64,000 nt of DNA, from positions 19,405,177 to 19,469,176 of the forward strand of contig OY740768.1 in the NCBI GenBank assembly GCA_963513935.1. The letters run 5' to 3'. This DNA comes from Aphrophora alni (Eukaryota > Arthropoda > Insecta > Hemiptera > Aphrophoridae). The position numbers and the translations under genes were made by a program. Positions 49,030 through 59,469 of the stretch are shown here, one piece after another (position 1 is the stretch's first letter; the number at the start of each line of letters is the position of its first letter). The notes under the pieces are model-generated. The model did no database searches. It had not been told where the DNA came from and saw nothing but the letters and a program-made list of their open reading frames with translations.

Positions 49030-50880
49030 TATAGCTTTTTAAATATTATATTGCACTGCAAAGGTTTAAATATTTATATGAAATTTTACCTCTTAAAAAA
49101 TTCCAATAGGTGTTCACGTTTCTGAGTGAGAAATAGTTTATATCCATTACAAATATCATGGCTAAATGTAAAAATGAAAATAAAATTACGCATATTTATT
49201 ATTCACACGATGTAATTTCTATCGCTGGAATAAAAATAAGCTATACATTATTTGTGTCTTTTTGTTAATTTAAATAGATACACTATGTAAATACATCTGT
49301 AATAAAAAGTATATCTGAGTATAGATCTCCAAATTATGGTATCAATATTAACTTTTTACATATTGTTAAATTCATAATTAACGCCGAAACATAAACTTAA
49401 GTAGATTGTGCTGTAAATGATAAGGTAAAAAGTGTAAAGGACAGTTTTAACGTTCAAGGTAGGTTTCTTACATCCCTTGTTAATACTGACGGTAACAAAT
49501 ACCGTCTTCTAACAGCTCACTTTATATCTCCTATCTTTCTTTTTCCCTTCAGGGCACGTTACGAGAGAGTTCTGTCTTAAATAAAGCTCATTAAAGTCGT
49601 CTTTTCGTGATTTTTGTTGCACGGATTAAATAATAAGATATAAACTAAACATTTACTTTTGATCTTATTTGAAACATATTTAAAAAATATATATTTATTA
49701 CAAATATAAATATGTGTTAGCAATAAATCAAGAGAAAATTACACTTAAGACGTAAATAAAAGAGTAACATTATAGATGGTATATGACGTTTTGGGTAGTT
49801 CTTAATTTGAATAAATTCTCTTAAAATAATTCTTTTTAAAATCTACCGTTACTTTTACCATCTTCATATTTCATATTTACTAGCTTGAGATATCTATGTA
49901 GTTCATTTGGTTAGTTATTTATGAGTTTGTACTAAATTACTCTCTGGTTCAAAATATAGTGAAACGAAAACTGTCAAAAAATATATACGACTATATACTT
50001 TTGAAACAGGTGACGTTAAATTAAAAGTATTGTTTTTTAATATTTAATTGTTTCATTTAATGTTTTGTTTTTTACGTGATGATATTTTTAGTAAATGTAT
50101 AATATACAAATGTTAGTAGTATTTTGTAATATATGTAACTTAACATCATACTTAATTCAAATAGCTTATATCAATTTTACATTATCGCTTTACGATGCAC
50201 TATAATCAGTTAACCCTAATTTGTTTCATGCGTGTGTTCCCTATAACTAGATATACGCACTACAATATAAAAACAAATAATGATGAGAAATAGGATATTG
50301 GAGTGCAACGTTTGAAATAAAGTGAAAACAATTCTAGTACAATGACCTCTTTTATAGATACATTTAGAAATCAAGGATATATAGCCTGCCTTTTTATTTA
50401 AAATGACTTCTATTATTTCACCAACGCTCGCAAGCTAAACTTAAAACCAACTTATAATCGGATATGGATAATACTTTGTATGAAAAATACTTGCAAGCAT
50501 ACAGAATTGTTTACTTTCAACAATTTTTTTTTCCATTTACAAAATACACGTTGTATTGAAATGCGGGTAATTAACTTCAAACAGTTATTAGTAATACGGA
50601 AAATATTTTCAAAAAATTTCCTAAAACGCTTTCGCTTTCAATTGTTAGGTTTCACTTTAAACAAATTATAGATGAGATAAATCAAAGATATTATTTTCAT
50701 TGATTACCATTTCTTATGTTTCACGTGTTAAGGTTTAATCTGTAGACTTTTTACGACTTAGTTATAGATTATCTTTTGTTATACATTATAAAACATTTAT
50801 ATTATACTACTTATTTACCTATTCTCATAAATAGTAATGAATTTTAGTTCTGTCAACACGGAAAGCACATAATAAAAACA
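49030..50880. other. A+T-rich stretch with a possible shared repeat
   Basis: Positions 49455-49545 (CTTGTTAATACTGACGG...) weakly resemble 56331-56400 (TTTGTTAATGCTGACAC...). A strong pyrimidine tract and CAG end at 49557, but the following frame closes after 13 codons. Confidence 0.3.
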
Positions 50881-50881
50881 C

Positions 50882-50883
<2 letters not shown>

Positions 50884-50924
<41 letters not shown>
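50884..50924. repeat. (AT)n microsatellite
   Basis: About 20 AT units. Confidence 0.95.
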
Positions 50925-50928
<4 letters not shown>

Positions 50929-51351
50929 AAACATTTTATATTCATTTTTGAATTCTTTGATGAACCATGTTATATATTATTTATCTTTCACTATATGATT
51001 TTTATAAATTTACCAAATCAATTTGAGATATTTACTTCTTTTTTTTTTAAGGGAATTTTTTTCTACGAACTTTATAAGTGATATACTTTTTATGTTAATT
51101 TTAATTAAATTTAATATAATATACACTACTTTTGAAGACAGAAGTGTTGTAATAAATTGCACAACGTACGGATGAAATTATATTATCTAACAAAATCAAA
51201 TTCTGTTAAATATGTGTTATAAAATATTGTTATTTAAACAAAGGAGTATATGATTATATCTGAGAAGTTTTAATTCGATTTTTAATTGAACGATTTTGAA
51301 GATTATTTACAAAAAGAGATCTAGTAATGGATAGCCCGTCACCTTACTTAC

Positions 51352-51403
51352 GTGTTATAGATCGGACGAAACAATATTCAATTGTATTACTTCAGAGCAC
51401 GTA
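51352..51403 (-). other. Candidate non-coding (5' UTR) exon
   Basis: On the minus strand ATTTTTTCAG is followed by 52 bases that end at ACAC|GTAAGT. Both sites are strong. All three frames contain a stop, so if real it is untranslated. It lies upstream of the ATG-bearing exon candidate at 45627-45760 on the same strand, the place where a 5' UTR exon would be expected. Confidence 0.35.
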
Positions 51404-52372
51404 CTGAAAAAATATATTTATATGAAACAATGTGAAAAAATCTAATTATAAAAATATGCCCCAAAAACGCCAAACCAAGTTTAAAGGTCTTTTCATTTTC
51501 AAATTTGTCCTTTTAATTTTTTCCCCACAGTATATCTTTCAAAGCAGTTGTCTAATTTTGATAAGAATTGTTATATACATTTTTCATCAATATCTTGAAG
51601 TTTTTTTAATCACTCATACCAGTTCAAAATGTTCGTTAATCAACTATCCACTAAAACAGTAACCAATTTTCCAATTTCCCAAAATTTTGTATATAAATTT
51701 TATTACACAGTGAATTAAGACTAAGACACAAAAATACAAGTTTCATCACGTTTTAGTGACTTGGAAAATGACAATTTCTCAAATATTAAATATATATATA
51801 TATATACAATTTCACCGTGTGATACGTATTTAAAAACCGATTTATAGTACATTTTTGCCATTTTTTTTAAAGACAAATTTAATTTGCATTTTTTGTAAAT
51901 ACGTTATAAAACTGGAAAATCTATTTTTTTCAAAACGAAATGGTGTGAGTTAATAAAAAAAAAGTTATTGATTTGGAAGTTTCTACTGCATTGGGAATTA
52001 CATTTTTATAATAAATTTTAAGCGTAATTTATTAAAAATTATGGTTCCCATAATGAAAAATTTACATTATTTTAAAATACTGAGTGTTTCAACAATTACT
52101 GTTATTAGATCTTAAATTTTCTTAAGCTCGTAATTCTAATATACAAACACATAAAACTCATAGGTGATATGATTTTTCATTGAAAACAGGTTATGTCGCT
52201 GGTTTATGAAAAACTGCCATCAAAATTGAAGTTAGTTTTATAAATAAACCTCCTGTAGAGTTGACGTAACCAAGAGAAAAGTTTTATAAAGTATAATGTG
52301 TTGCCTTGGACTGTTTAATATATAATATAGTTAATTACCTTAGAGGTTGTCCTCAGTCCGTATATTGGTTTT

Positions 52373-52438
52373 AGCTACAGCGCTGTTTCGCCGAACACTG
52401 TCGGCTTCATCAGGCCCGCACTAACACATAGACACGTA
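52373..52438 (-). ncRNA. Hammerhead ribozyme motif of the left PLE copy
   Basis: This is the mirror of the motif at 54470-54550. Core CTGATGA occupies 52413-52407 (minus) and GAAA 52389-52386. Stem II is GCCGA/TCGGC with one extra A before it, and stem III is the palindrome ACAGCGCTGT. The proximal stem I pairs only two or three bases; a distal helix is possible. Confidence 0.75.
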
Positions 52439-52626
52439 ACACAAAACAATAACACTTATAAAATCGGAGTATGACTCGTCGTACATAAATAATAAAATTG
52501 TTTGTGGCCACATTATATGTCTTACTTGTCCAGCTGCAGGTATGGTACTGGATCTATACAGCAGTTATCAGTATGATACTGATAATTAAGTTTAGCTGAA
52601 ATGAAATGCAAACATTTTTGCTATGT

Positions 52627-53277
52627 TTATTTAGTTTTAATTTTTGTTATTATATCATATATAGGGTTGGAAGAAAAGTTCAGTTTGTCATTTAACATGT
52701 TGTCTGGGTTCTTCTTATATTCTGTATATATTTGGAATTCTTCTAATATATTCATTGTTGTACCTTTATTGGTTTTGTATAATATTTGCAAATTTGTGTT
52801 TATGTCCGTGTAATTGTGGTTCTCATTAATCAGGTGTTCAGCATAATTTGATTTTTGTCTGTCTGTTGTTGTTTTTTTATGGCTAGGTAAATGTTCCTTG
52901 AATCTAGTCTTGAACGAGCGCCCTGTTTGTCCTATATATATCTTGTCACAGTTGTTACAGGAAAGTTTATAAATTCCACTATTCGTGAATTGGTCTTGGT
53001 TCTTGTTTGGTTTGGTTTGGAAGAAGTTGCTTAAATTATTTGAAGCTCGATGAGCAATTTTATAGCCATGTCTGTGGAAAGTATTGCTGATAGGACGATC
53101 TAGAATACGGTTGAATTTCAAAGAGATGTATTTTGGTTTTTCGGTGCTTGAAGTATATTTTTTGGATTTCCTTCTATGTTTATTTATTATTTTGTCTATT
53201 AAAGAGGGGTCATATCCATTGGATAAAGCTATATGTTTTATTGTAGATATTTCGTTGTTGTAGTCTTCTAAGTTCAT
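52627..53277 (-). CDS. Penelope-like element GIY-YIG endonuclease segment (5'-truncated copy)
   Basis: This is a 216-codon open frame, the C-terminal part of a PLE protein whose RT domain is missing here. A basic linker (HRRKSKK) precedes the endonuclease: SGIYKLSCNNCDKIYIGQTG holds GIY and YIG and a CxxC pair typical of PLE endonucleases, then RSFKTRFKEHL with the conserved arginine and the EH pair, then YAEHLINENH with further histidines and LEEFQIYTEY with the late acidic residue. In full elements this nuclease nicks target DNA for RT-primed insertion. ATG at 53275-53277 is an internal methionine of the parent protein, so this copy is not a natural gene start. The hammerhead motif follows about 215 bp downstream. 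The sequence is young: no stop or frameshift. Confidence 0.9.
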   Translation of the reverse strand: MNLEDYNNEISTIKHIALSNGYDPSLIDKIINKHRRKSKKYTSSTEKPKYISLKFNRILDRPISNTFHRHGYKIAHRASNNLSNFFQTKPNKNQDQFTNSGIYKLSCNNCDKIYIGQTGRSFKTRFKEHLPSHKKTTTDRQKSNYAEHLINENHNYTDINTNLQILYKTNKGTTMNILEEFQIYTEYKKNPDNMLNDKLNFSSNPIYDIITKIKTK

Positions 53278-53284
53278 TGATGTG

Positions 53285-53623
53285 ACATATTATCAACCCG
53301 ACAAATCCGTTCGATAGAAAAATAATTTATTATCATAGATACGTAGACGATATTATTTGCCTGTTTGAAGGCACGAAAAGGCAAACTAATTTATTAACTG
53401 ACTTCTTAAACAGCATCCACCCCACACTTAAATTTACCACAGAAATCGAGACTAACAACAGCCTCAACTTTCTTGACCTGACCATCACCAGAGTTAATAA
53501 TAAACATGAATTTAAAATTTTCAGAAAACCGTCACAAACCAACCACACAATACACAATACTTCTAACCACCCTATTTCACACTAATTGGCAGCATACAAC
53601 AGCTTCGTACACCGTGCTATTAA
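53285..53623 (+). mobile_element. Centre of the palindrome: PLE reverse-transcriptase tail
   Basis: This single-copy spacer between the inverted arms encodes, in the plus frame, FDRKIIYYHRYVDDIICLF with the catalytic YVDD at 53340-53351, then FTTEIETNNSLNFLDLTI and FRKPSQTNHTIHNTSNHPIS. These are RT motifs C to E of PLEs. It is continuous with the endonuclease frame in the right arm and belongs to the right copy only. Confidence 0.9.
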
Positions 53624-54281
53624 CACATCAATGAACTTAGAAGACTACAACAACGAAATATCTACAATAAAACATATAGCTTTATCCAATGGATATGACC
53701 CCTCTTTAATAGACAAAATAATAAATAAACATAGAAGGAAATCCAAAAAATATACTTCAAGCACCGAAAAACCAAAATACATCTCTTTGAAATTCAACCG
53801 TATTCTAGATCGTCCTATCAGCAATACTTTCCACAGACATGGCTATAAAATTGCTCATCGAGCTTCAAATAATTTAAGCAACTTCTTCCAAACCAAACCA
53901 AACAAGAACCAAGACCAATTCACGAATAGTGGAATTTATAAACTTTCCTGTAACAACTGTGACAAGATATATATAGGACAAACAGGGCGCTCGTTCAAGA
54001 CTAGATTCAAGGAACATTTACCTAGCCATAAAAAAACAACAACAGACAGACAAAAATCAAATTATGCTGAACACCTGATTAATGAGAACCACAATTACAC
54101 GGACATAAACACAAATTTGCAAATATTATACAAAACCAATAAAGGTACAACAATGAATATATTAGAAGAATTCCAAATATATACAGAATATAAGAAGAAC
54201 CCAGACAACATGTTAAATGACAAACTGAACTTTTCTTCCAACCCTATATATGATATAATAACAAAAATTAAAACTAAATAA
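53286..54281 (+). pseudogene. Right PLE copy: RT tail plus GIY-YIG endonuclease, one nonsense codon
   Basis: One frame runs from the truncation point at the palindrome centre through YVDD, the linker and the complete GIY-YIG domain to TAA at 54279-54281. Its only break is TAA at 53583-53585, in HPISH*LAAYNSFVHRA, where PLEs usually have lysine. The upstream RT (fingers, palm motifs A and B) is absent. The endonuclease part is identical to the left copy. With ATG at 53631 it could still give the same 216-residue nuclease fragment. Confidence 0.9.
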
Positions 54282-55391
54282 ACATAGCAAAAATGTTTGC
54301 ATTTCATTTCAGCTAAACTTAATTATCAGTATCATACTGATAACTGCTGTATAGATCCAGTACCATACCTGCAGCTGGACAAGTAAGACATATAATGTGG
54401 CCACAAACAATTTTATTATTTATGTACGACGAGTCATACTCCGATTTTATAAGTGTTATTGTTTTGTGTTACGTGTCTATGTGTTAGTGCGGGCCTGATG
54501 AAGCCGACAGTGTTCGGCGAAACAGCGCTGTAGCTAAAACCAATATACGGACTGAGGACAACCTCTAAGGTAATTAACTATATTATATATTAAACAGTCC
54601 AAGGCAACACATTATACTTTATAAAACTTTTCTCTTGGTTACGTCAACTCTACAGGAGGTTTATTTATAAAACTAACTTCAATTTTGATGGCAGTTTTTC
54701 ATAAACCAGCGACATAACCTGTTTTCAATGAAAAATCATATCACCTATGAGTTTTATGTGTTTGTATATTAGAATTACGAGCTTAAGAAAATTTAAGATC
54801 TAATAACAGTAATTGTTGAAACACTCAGTATTTTAAAATAATGTAAATTTTTCATTATGGGAACCATAATTTTTAATAAATTACGCTTAAAATTTATTAT
54901 AAAAATGTAATTCCCAATGCAGTAGAAACTTCCAAATCAATAACTTTTTTTTTATTAACTCACACCATTTCGTTTTGAAAAAAATAGATTTTCCAGTTTT
55001 ATAACGTATTTACAAAAAATGCAAATTAAATTTGTCTTTAAAAAAAATGGCAAAAATGTACTATAAATCGGTTTTTAAATACGTATCACACGGTGAAATT
55101 GTATATATATATATATTTAATATTTGAGAAATTGTCATTTTCCAAGTCACTAAAACGTGATGAAACTTGTATTTTTGTGTCTTAGTCTTAATTCACTGTG
55201 TAATAAAATTTATATACAAAATTTTGGGAAATTGGAAAATTGGTTACTGTTTTAGTGGATAGTTGATTAACGAACATTTTGAACTGGTATGAGTGATTAA
55301 AAAAACTTCAAGATATTGATGAAAAATGTATATAACAATTCTTATCAAAATTAGACAACTGCTTTGAAAGATATACTGTGGGGAAAAAATT
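53624..55391 (+). repeat. Right arm of the large inverted repeat
   Basis: It mirrors 51515-53284. It contains PLE coding and terminal sequence to about 54574 and then about 817 bp of flank. It ends exactly where the third PLE fragment begins. Confidence 0.95.
54470..54550 (+). ncRNA. Hammerhead ribozyme motif of the right PLE copy
   Basis: Core CTGATGA is at 54495-54501, followed by one extra A, stem II GCCGA (54503-54507) with TCGGC (54514-54518), GAAA at 54519-54522, loopless stem III ACAGCGCTGT (54522-54531), and cleavage-site A at 54532. Stem I pairs GGC (54492-54494) with GCT (54533-54535), then a large internal loop, then CGTGT (54472-54476) with ATACG (54545-54549). A position between the endonuclease stop and the element end is as known for PLEs. 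Confidence 0.8.
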
Positions 55392-55803
55392 TAGAAGAAT
55401 TCCAAATATATACAGAATATAAGAAGAACCCAGACAACATGTTAAATGACAAACTGAACTTTTCTTCCAACCCTATATATGATATAATAACAAAAATTAA
55501 AACTAAATAAACATAGCAAACATGTTTGCATTTCATTTCAGCTAAACTTAATTATCAGTATCATACTGATAACTGCTGTATAGATCCAGTACCATACCTG
55601 CAGCTGGACAAGTAAGACATATAATGTGGCCACAAACAATTTTATTATTTATGTACGACGAGTCATACTCCGATTTTATAAGTGTTAGTGTTTTGTGTTA
55701 CGTGTCTATGTGTTAGTGCGGGCCTGATGAAGCCGACAGTGTTCGGCGAAACAGCGCTGTAGCTAAAACCAATATACGGACTGAGGACAACCTCTAAGGT
55801 AAT
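55391..55803 (+). mobile_element. Third PLE fragment (endonuclease C-terminus and terminal region)
   Basis: It starts abruptly with the last 39 codons of the PLE frame (LEEFQIYTEYKKNPDNML..., stop TAA 55508-55510) and continues to CTCTAAGGTAAT. Compared with the right copy I see only two or so differences (for example C for A near 55521 and G for T near 55687). It is 5'-truncated more severely than the other copies. The sequence just after it (ATCAAGAGAAAAGGTTTT) resembles AACCAAGAGAAAAGTTTT in the flank at 52271-52288. Confidence 0.9.
55700..55780 (+). ncRNA. Hammerhead ribozyme motif of the third PLE fragment
   Basis: Core CTGATGA is at 55724-55730, GAAA at 55748-55751, stem III ACAGCGCTGT at 55751-55760, cleavage-site A at 55761. 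Helices are as in the right copy. Confidence 0.8.
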
Positions 55804-56270
55804 CAAGAGAAAAGGTTTTTTAATAAATTAAAAGAGATTGCAATGTATTTCGTGGAACAGTGTTTGAGGCCAAACAATAAACATATTTCAAGTATTTTAT
55901 TTTAATTAATTAAAATGTGTACATTATTCGTTTTCCAAGGTTTGTTCTACGTTTTAAATCTCACGTTTATTGCTATTTACTATTATACATTTTAGAGTTA
56001 TAGAGTTACAATTTCAGTTTCTAATTAATTAATACGACGTATTTCGTGTTAGTCCAAGGCTTTTAAAATAAATAAATAACATACTTAAAACCATAATATA
56101 ATGAATATACATCTACCATATACATTTCTATTCTATTTATAACTAATGAATATTACGCCAGTGGCGCTACAGGTTATTTAAATTATTTGTCGAACCGAAT
56201 ACTGCTATTTAACACAATGTGATAGCACAAAGTTGAAGACATAATAAAGCTAAAGATATCGAGAATAAAC
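55804..56270. other. A+T-rich stretch, no gene seen
   Basis: This is the flank of the PLE complex; no exon-like block was recognised. Confidence 0.5.
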
Positions 56271-56276
56271 GCTCAC

Positions 56277-56300
56277 CAGTTCAATACGTGCTAAATTGCA
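56277..56300 (-). CDS. Candidate 24-nt micro-exon
   Basis: On the minus strand TTCTCTTTGAAACTGCAG is followed by 24 bases reading CNLARIEL and then the donor GTGAGC. Both splice sites are good, but such a short segment may arise by chance. Confidence 0.25.
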
Positions 56301-56309
56301 CTGCAGTTT

Positions 56310-59270
56310 CAAAGAGAAGTGCTTCACCCTAGAGGTGTCCTCGTTACTTCTTTGTTAATGCTGACACCGATGAATACTTAATAACTCCCATCTTTACCTC
56401 GCACTCTAATTTGACATTTTATTCAGTTCTTATATGTTGCAACAGTTTCATGGACTATGAAATGTTATGTATGTTATTTTATGAGATAGGTGCAACAAAA
56501 TATCACTTTTATATAGAACTTTATATCTTTACTGAATCTATGACTCTGAAATATATATAGTATAAACGTGGTGCCAAACGTTTTTAGTAAACTTTTAAAT
56601 AAAAGCATTTAATATTCCTTAAAACTGACTCCAGATTGAAGTTCACGTTTGTTAAGTGTACAGCCACTAAAGAACTACTATTACTAGCAGCACTGTCGGT
56701 TATTTTTGTTGATTTTAATTTCTTTTGCAGTGGAAAATTGTAATGCTTCAGTAAGCCACAGTGCGTTTAGTGTAGTAGTTGTTTTAATGTTTGCAATAAA
56801 TAATTGAAGCTTATGTTCGTTCAAAATGTTTATAAAATACGGGGAATATTCGCTGATACCATTCCAAATGTAAGCCGTCCAGCAAGAATATTATTTTAAA
56901 CTTCCGTTCTGGAAATCGGAATTGGCCGAATTTTGTTAAGTTTCCAGAATAGTTAATAATTAATGTATGATTTTCGCAGGTGTGAAAAAAAATTATCAAA
57001 GTGGTGTGAAATACAGATTGTGTCCACAAAATATTTTATTTTAAAATATCGAGACCGCATACGTAGTATCGTGCAATAACAGAAATAATCCGATAAACAG
57101 AAATATTTGATTTACTGTAAATAGCTTCTTAATTAAATCGTACATAACATACCTCATCAAAGTTATTTGACGAAAATAAAAAAAAAATTAGATACAAGGC
57201 TATCTTTTTTGAAAACTTTTGTAACTTAGAAAAAAATTTGCAAATTAATAGCATGAATATCAGGGTAAAATATACTTCTCACCTGTTAAATCAGAAAAAA
57301 AATTATATATGTATATTGATATTAAATGCATATATGTTATGAATAATACATTAAATGAGATAAAATTTGCTGTTTTTTTAATTTTGCTCCAATTTTATGT
57401 GGTAAGAATTTTAATACGAGAGAATAAATTTCACAATCTCAAAGTTGATTTTTGCCTTGTAGTTTGTTTAAATAGACCAATTATTTTTCAAATAACAATA
57501 TTCAATAAACTATAATACAACTGAACGTTTATAAAACATTGATTCTAGGATTGTAATTCCAGTATCCTGTTTCGACAATGAAATCGAGATTACATATTTA
57601 ACTATTGAGTTGTTAAACGTACACGTTCATGAAACGTCATTATTATAGTTAAAGGCAAAATTATTAAAGTCTATTATGTGTAAAGGGTTCAAACAATATT
57701 CAGGAAGATTTAATAACGGAATCAAACGGTATTATAGCGTAAGGAATTTTGACAGAGCTTGTATATATTTTGAGAAGATAAAGGTGATATTTTGGTAAAA
57801 CGTTTAAGGATTTCTCCTTAATGTGGAGAGATTTTATAATGTGTATAAATCAATTGTTATAAATTAGTTTCTTACTGATTTTTAAACTATTAAATTTCAT
57901 ATATACCAAAGATATAATTATTTTCACTTATAAAAGAACTATTTACTTAGTGCTCTAGAATGTTTCTATAAACAAATATTTTTTTTTATTTGGCTAAACA
58001 AATATTACAATAATATTTTTTGTTTTTGTTATTATAAAATTATTTAAATCTCTACACACGAATTTGATATGTATGGTACTTTTAAAGAAACTTACGCAAG
58101 CTTCGTACATAAGAAGCTTCGTTTTCCATCTGTCAACTATTTTGTGTGTTTTGACAGACATTAATTTTAAATTAATAACATTTCAAATCGAAGTTAGGTA
58201 TAGGGATTTTTCATTCTACATTTGTATCAGTATATCAAAAATCTAAACTTTATCTTGTAAATTGACGAAATGGTGATTGTTTAAAAATTTTAATATTTAA
58301 TATCTTAAAAAACATTAAATTTTAAAAGTAAACTGCCACCATGTTAACAATTTTTAAATTGAAGATCTGGAATCTCGGTGTTCTCTAAACCATTACATAA
58401 ACAATGTGCATAACAAATTTCTACTGAAAATCTTATTAATATTTAAACCTATAAATATTATTTAAAAAAACAAAACGAAGCGTTTCCGGACATATAGTTA
58501 TAGAAACATTTTTCTTTATTTTGACCTATATATTATCACTTCAAAGTTTGGCATGACTTTTTTGAACACTACACATAAATCTATATTATCACCAATTAAA
58601 TAGGTTCGAAACATACGTCGTTACGAAATTCTATGCTCTTTAATTAAAGTATGTGACAGTAATTTAAATAAAACCCAAAGAAGACTTGTTACTATAATTC
58701 ATAATAAATTGCTCATAAAGTAACAAGAAAAGACTTCAACCCCTGAGGCGACTCATGAACATATTTATTAGCGTCGACTGTAGGGAATAAATGTCGTTTA
58801 ATAGATCAATTTATACAGTCTATCTTCTTTACCGCAGGGTTTATGTATTTCACAGTATCACATGCTATTCTTCAAAGAAAACAATAATGTTATTGCTTAG
58901 TATTGAATAATTTATTTTAGGAACATCGAATAAAATCATGTGATTTCAATTTGGTTTTAAATTAGTTTCTTTTTATCATAACACAATATGTTATTTGTAA
59001 GCTGGAGAAAATAGAGTGTTCACTATACGAAATATGAAACAAATAATATTTAAACACATCATAATATAAACAAAATTGTATTTTTTTTAATTTTGTTATT
59101 TGTTCATGATATTTTAACCGATATATTTTTTTATATTCAACTATACTTTCATATGCAGACTCCAATTTAGTTTTATTAACCAGATATTACTCTCAATATT
59201 ATTTTTTTATTTTGTAACTTGCATAAAATTAAATATCATGTTTATTATTATTACTTGTTTTAACTTTGCG
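56310..59270. other. A+T-rich stretch, weak exon hints
   Basis: A strong acceptor AATTTCTTTTGCAG ends at 56730, followed in one frame by ENCNASVSHSAFSVVVV to a stop; it could be a terminal exon. The rest, including frames at 57309-57515 and 58064-58246, shows nothing recognisable. Confidence 0.35.
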
Positions 59271-59277
59271 ATTTTAG

Positions 59278-59325
59278 AGTTCCTTTATGTTAACTAGAGC
59301 AGAAGCAAGAAGTTTAATTAGACAT
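59278..59325 (+). CDS. Candidate 48-nt internal exon, unknown protein
   Basis: TTTGCGATTTTAG precedes and ACAT|GTAAGTAT follows, a near-consensus donor. Only one of three frames is open; it reads SSFMLTRAEARSLIRH, an amphipathic, protein-like sequence with a length divisible by three. A long pyrimidine-rich stretch lies upstream. The family is not recognised. It is on the plus strand, the same as the first-exon candidate at 6536-6684. Confidence 0.5.
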
Positions 59326-59411
59326 GTAAGTATGTTAGGTTTATTATTTTTCGTTTCAGTATTTATTCTTTTGAATTACCATTGGTTTATTTAGATCATA
59401 TTTCTGTTGGT

Positions 59412-59423
<12 letters not shown>

Positions 59424-59461
<38 letters not shown>
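59424..59461. repeat. (AT)n microsatellite
   Basis: About 19 AT units after a short poly-A run. Confidence 0.95.
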
Positions 59462-59465
<4 letters not shown>

Positions 59466-59469
59466 ATTT

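Larger units (their letters stand above)
51515..53284 (-). repeat. Left arm of a large inverted repeat containing a PLE
   Basis: It is the reverse complement of 53624-55391. Wherever compared, the arms are identical except for one TA unit in a short AT array (eight units at about 51791, seven at about 55102). The inner part (52334-53284) is PLE sequence; the outer 820 bp is flank with no recognised element. The left edge lies within TTTTTCCCCACAG. Confidence 0.95.

Noticed and set aside
52601..52813. 70-codon frame on the plus strand (also 54095-54307 and 55351-55536 on the minus strand)
   Set aside because: These are antisense to the PLE endonuclease C-terminus and appear once per PLE copy; they are shadows.
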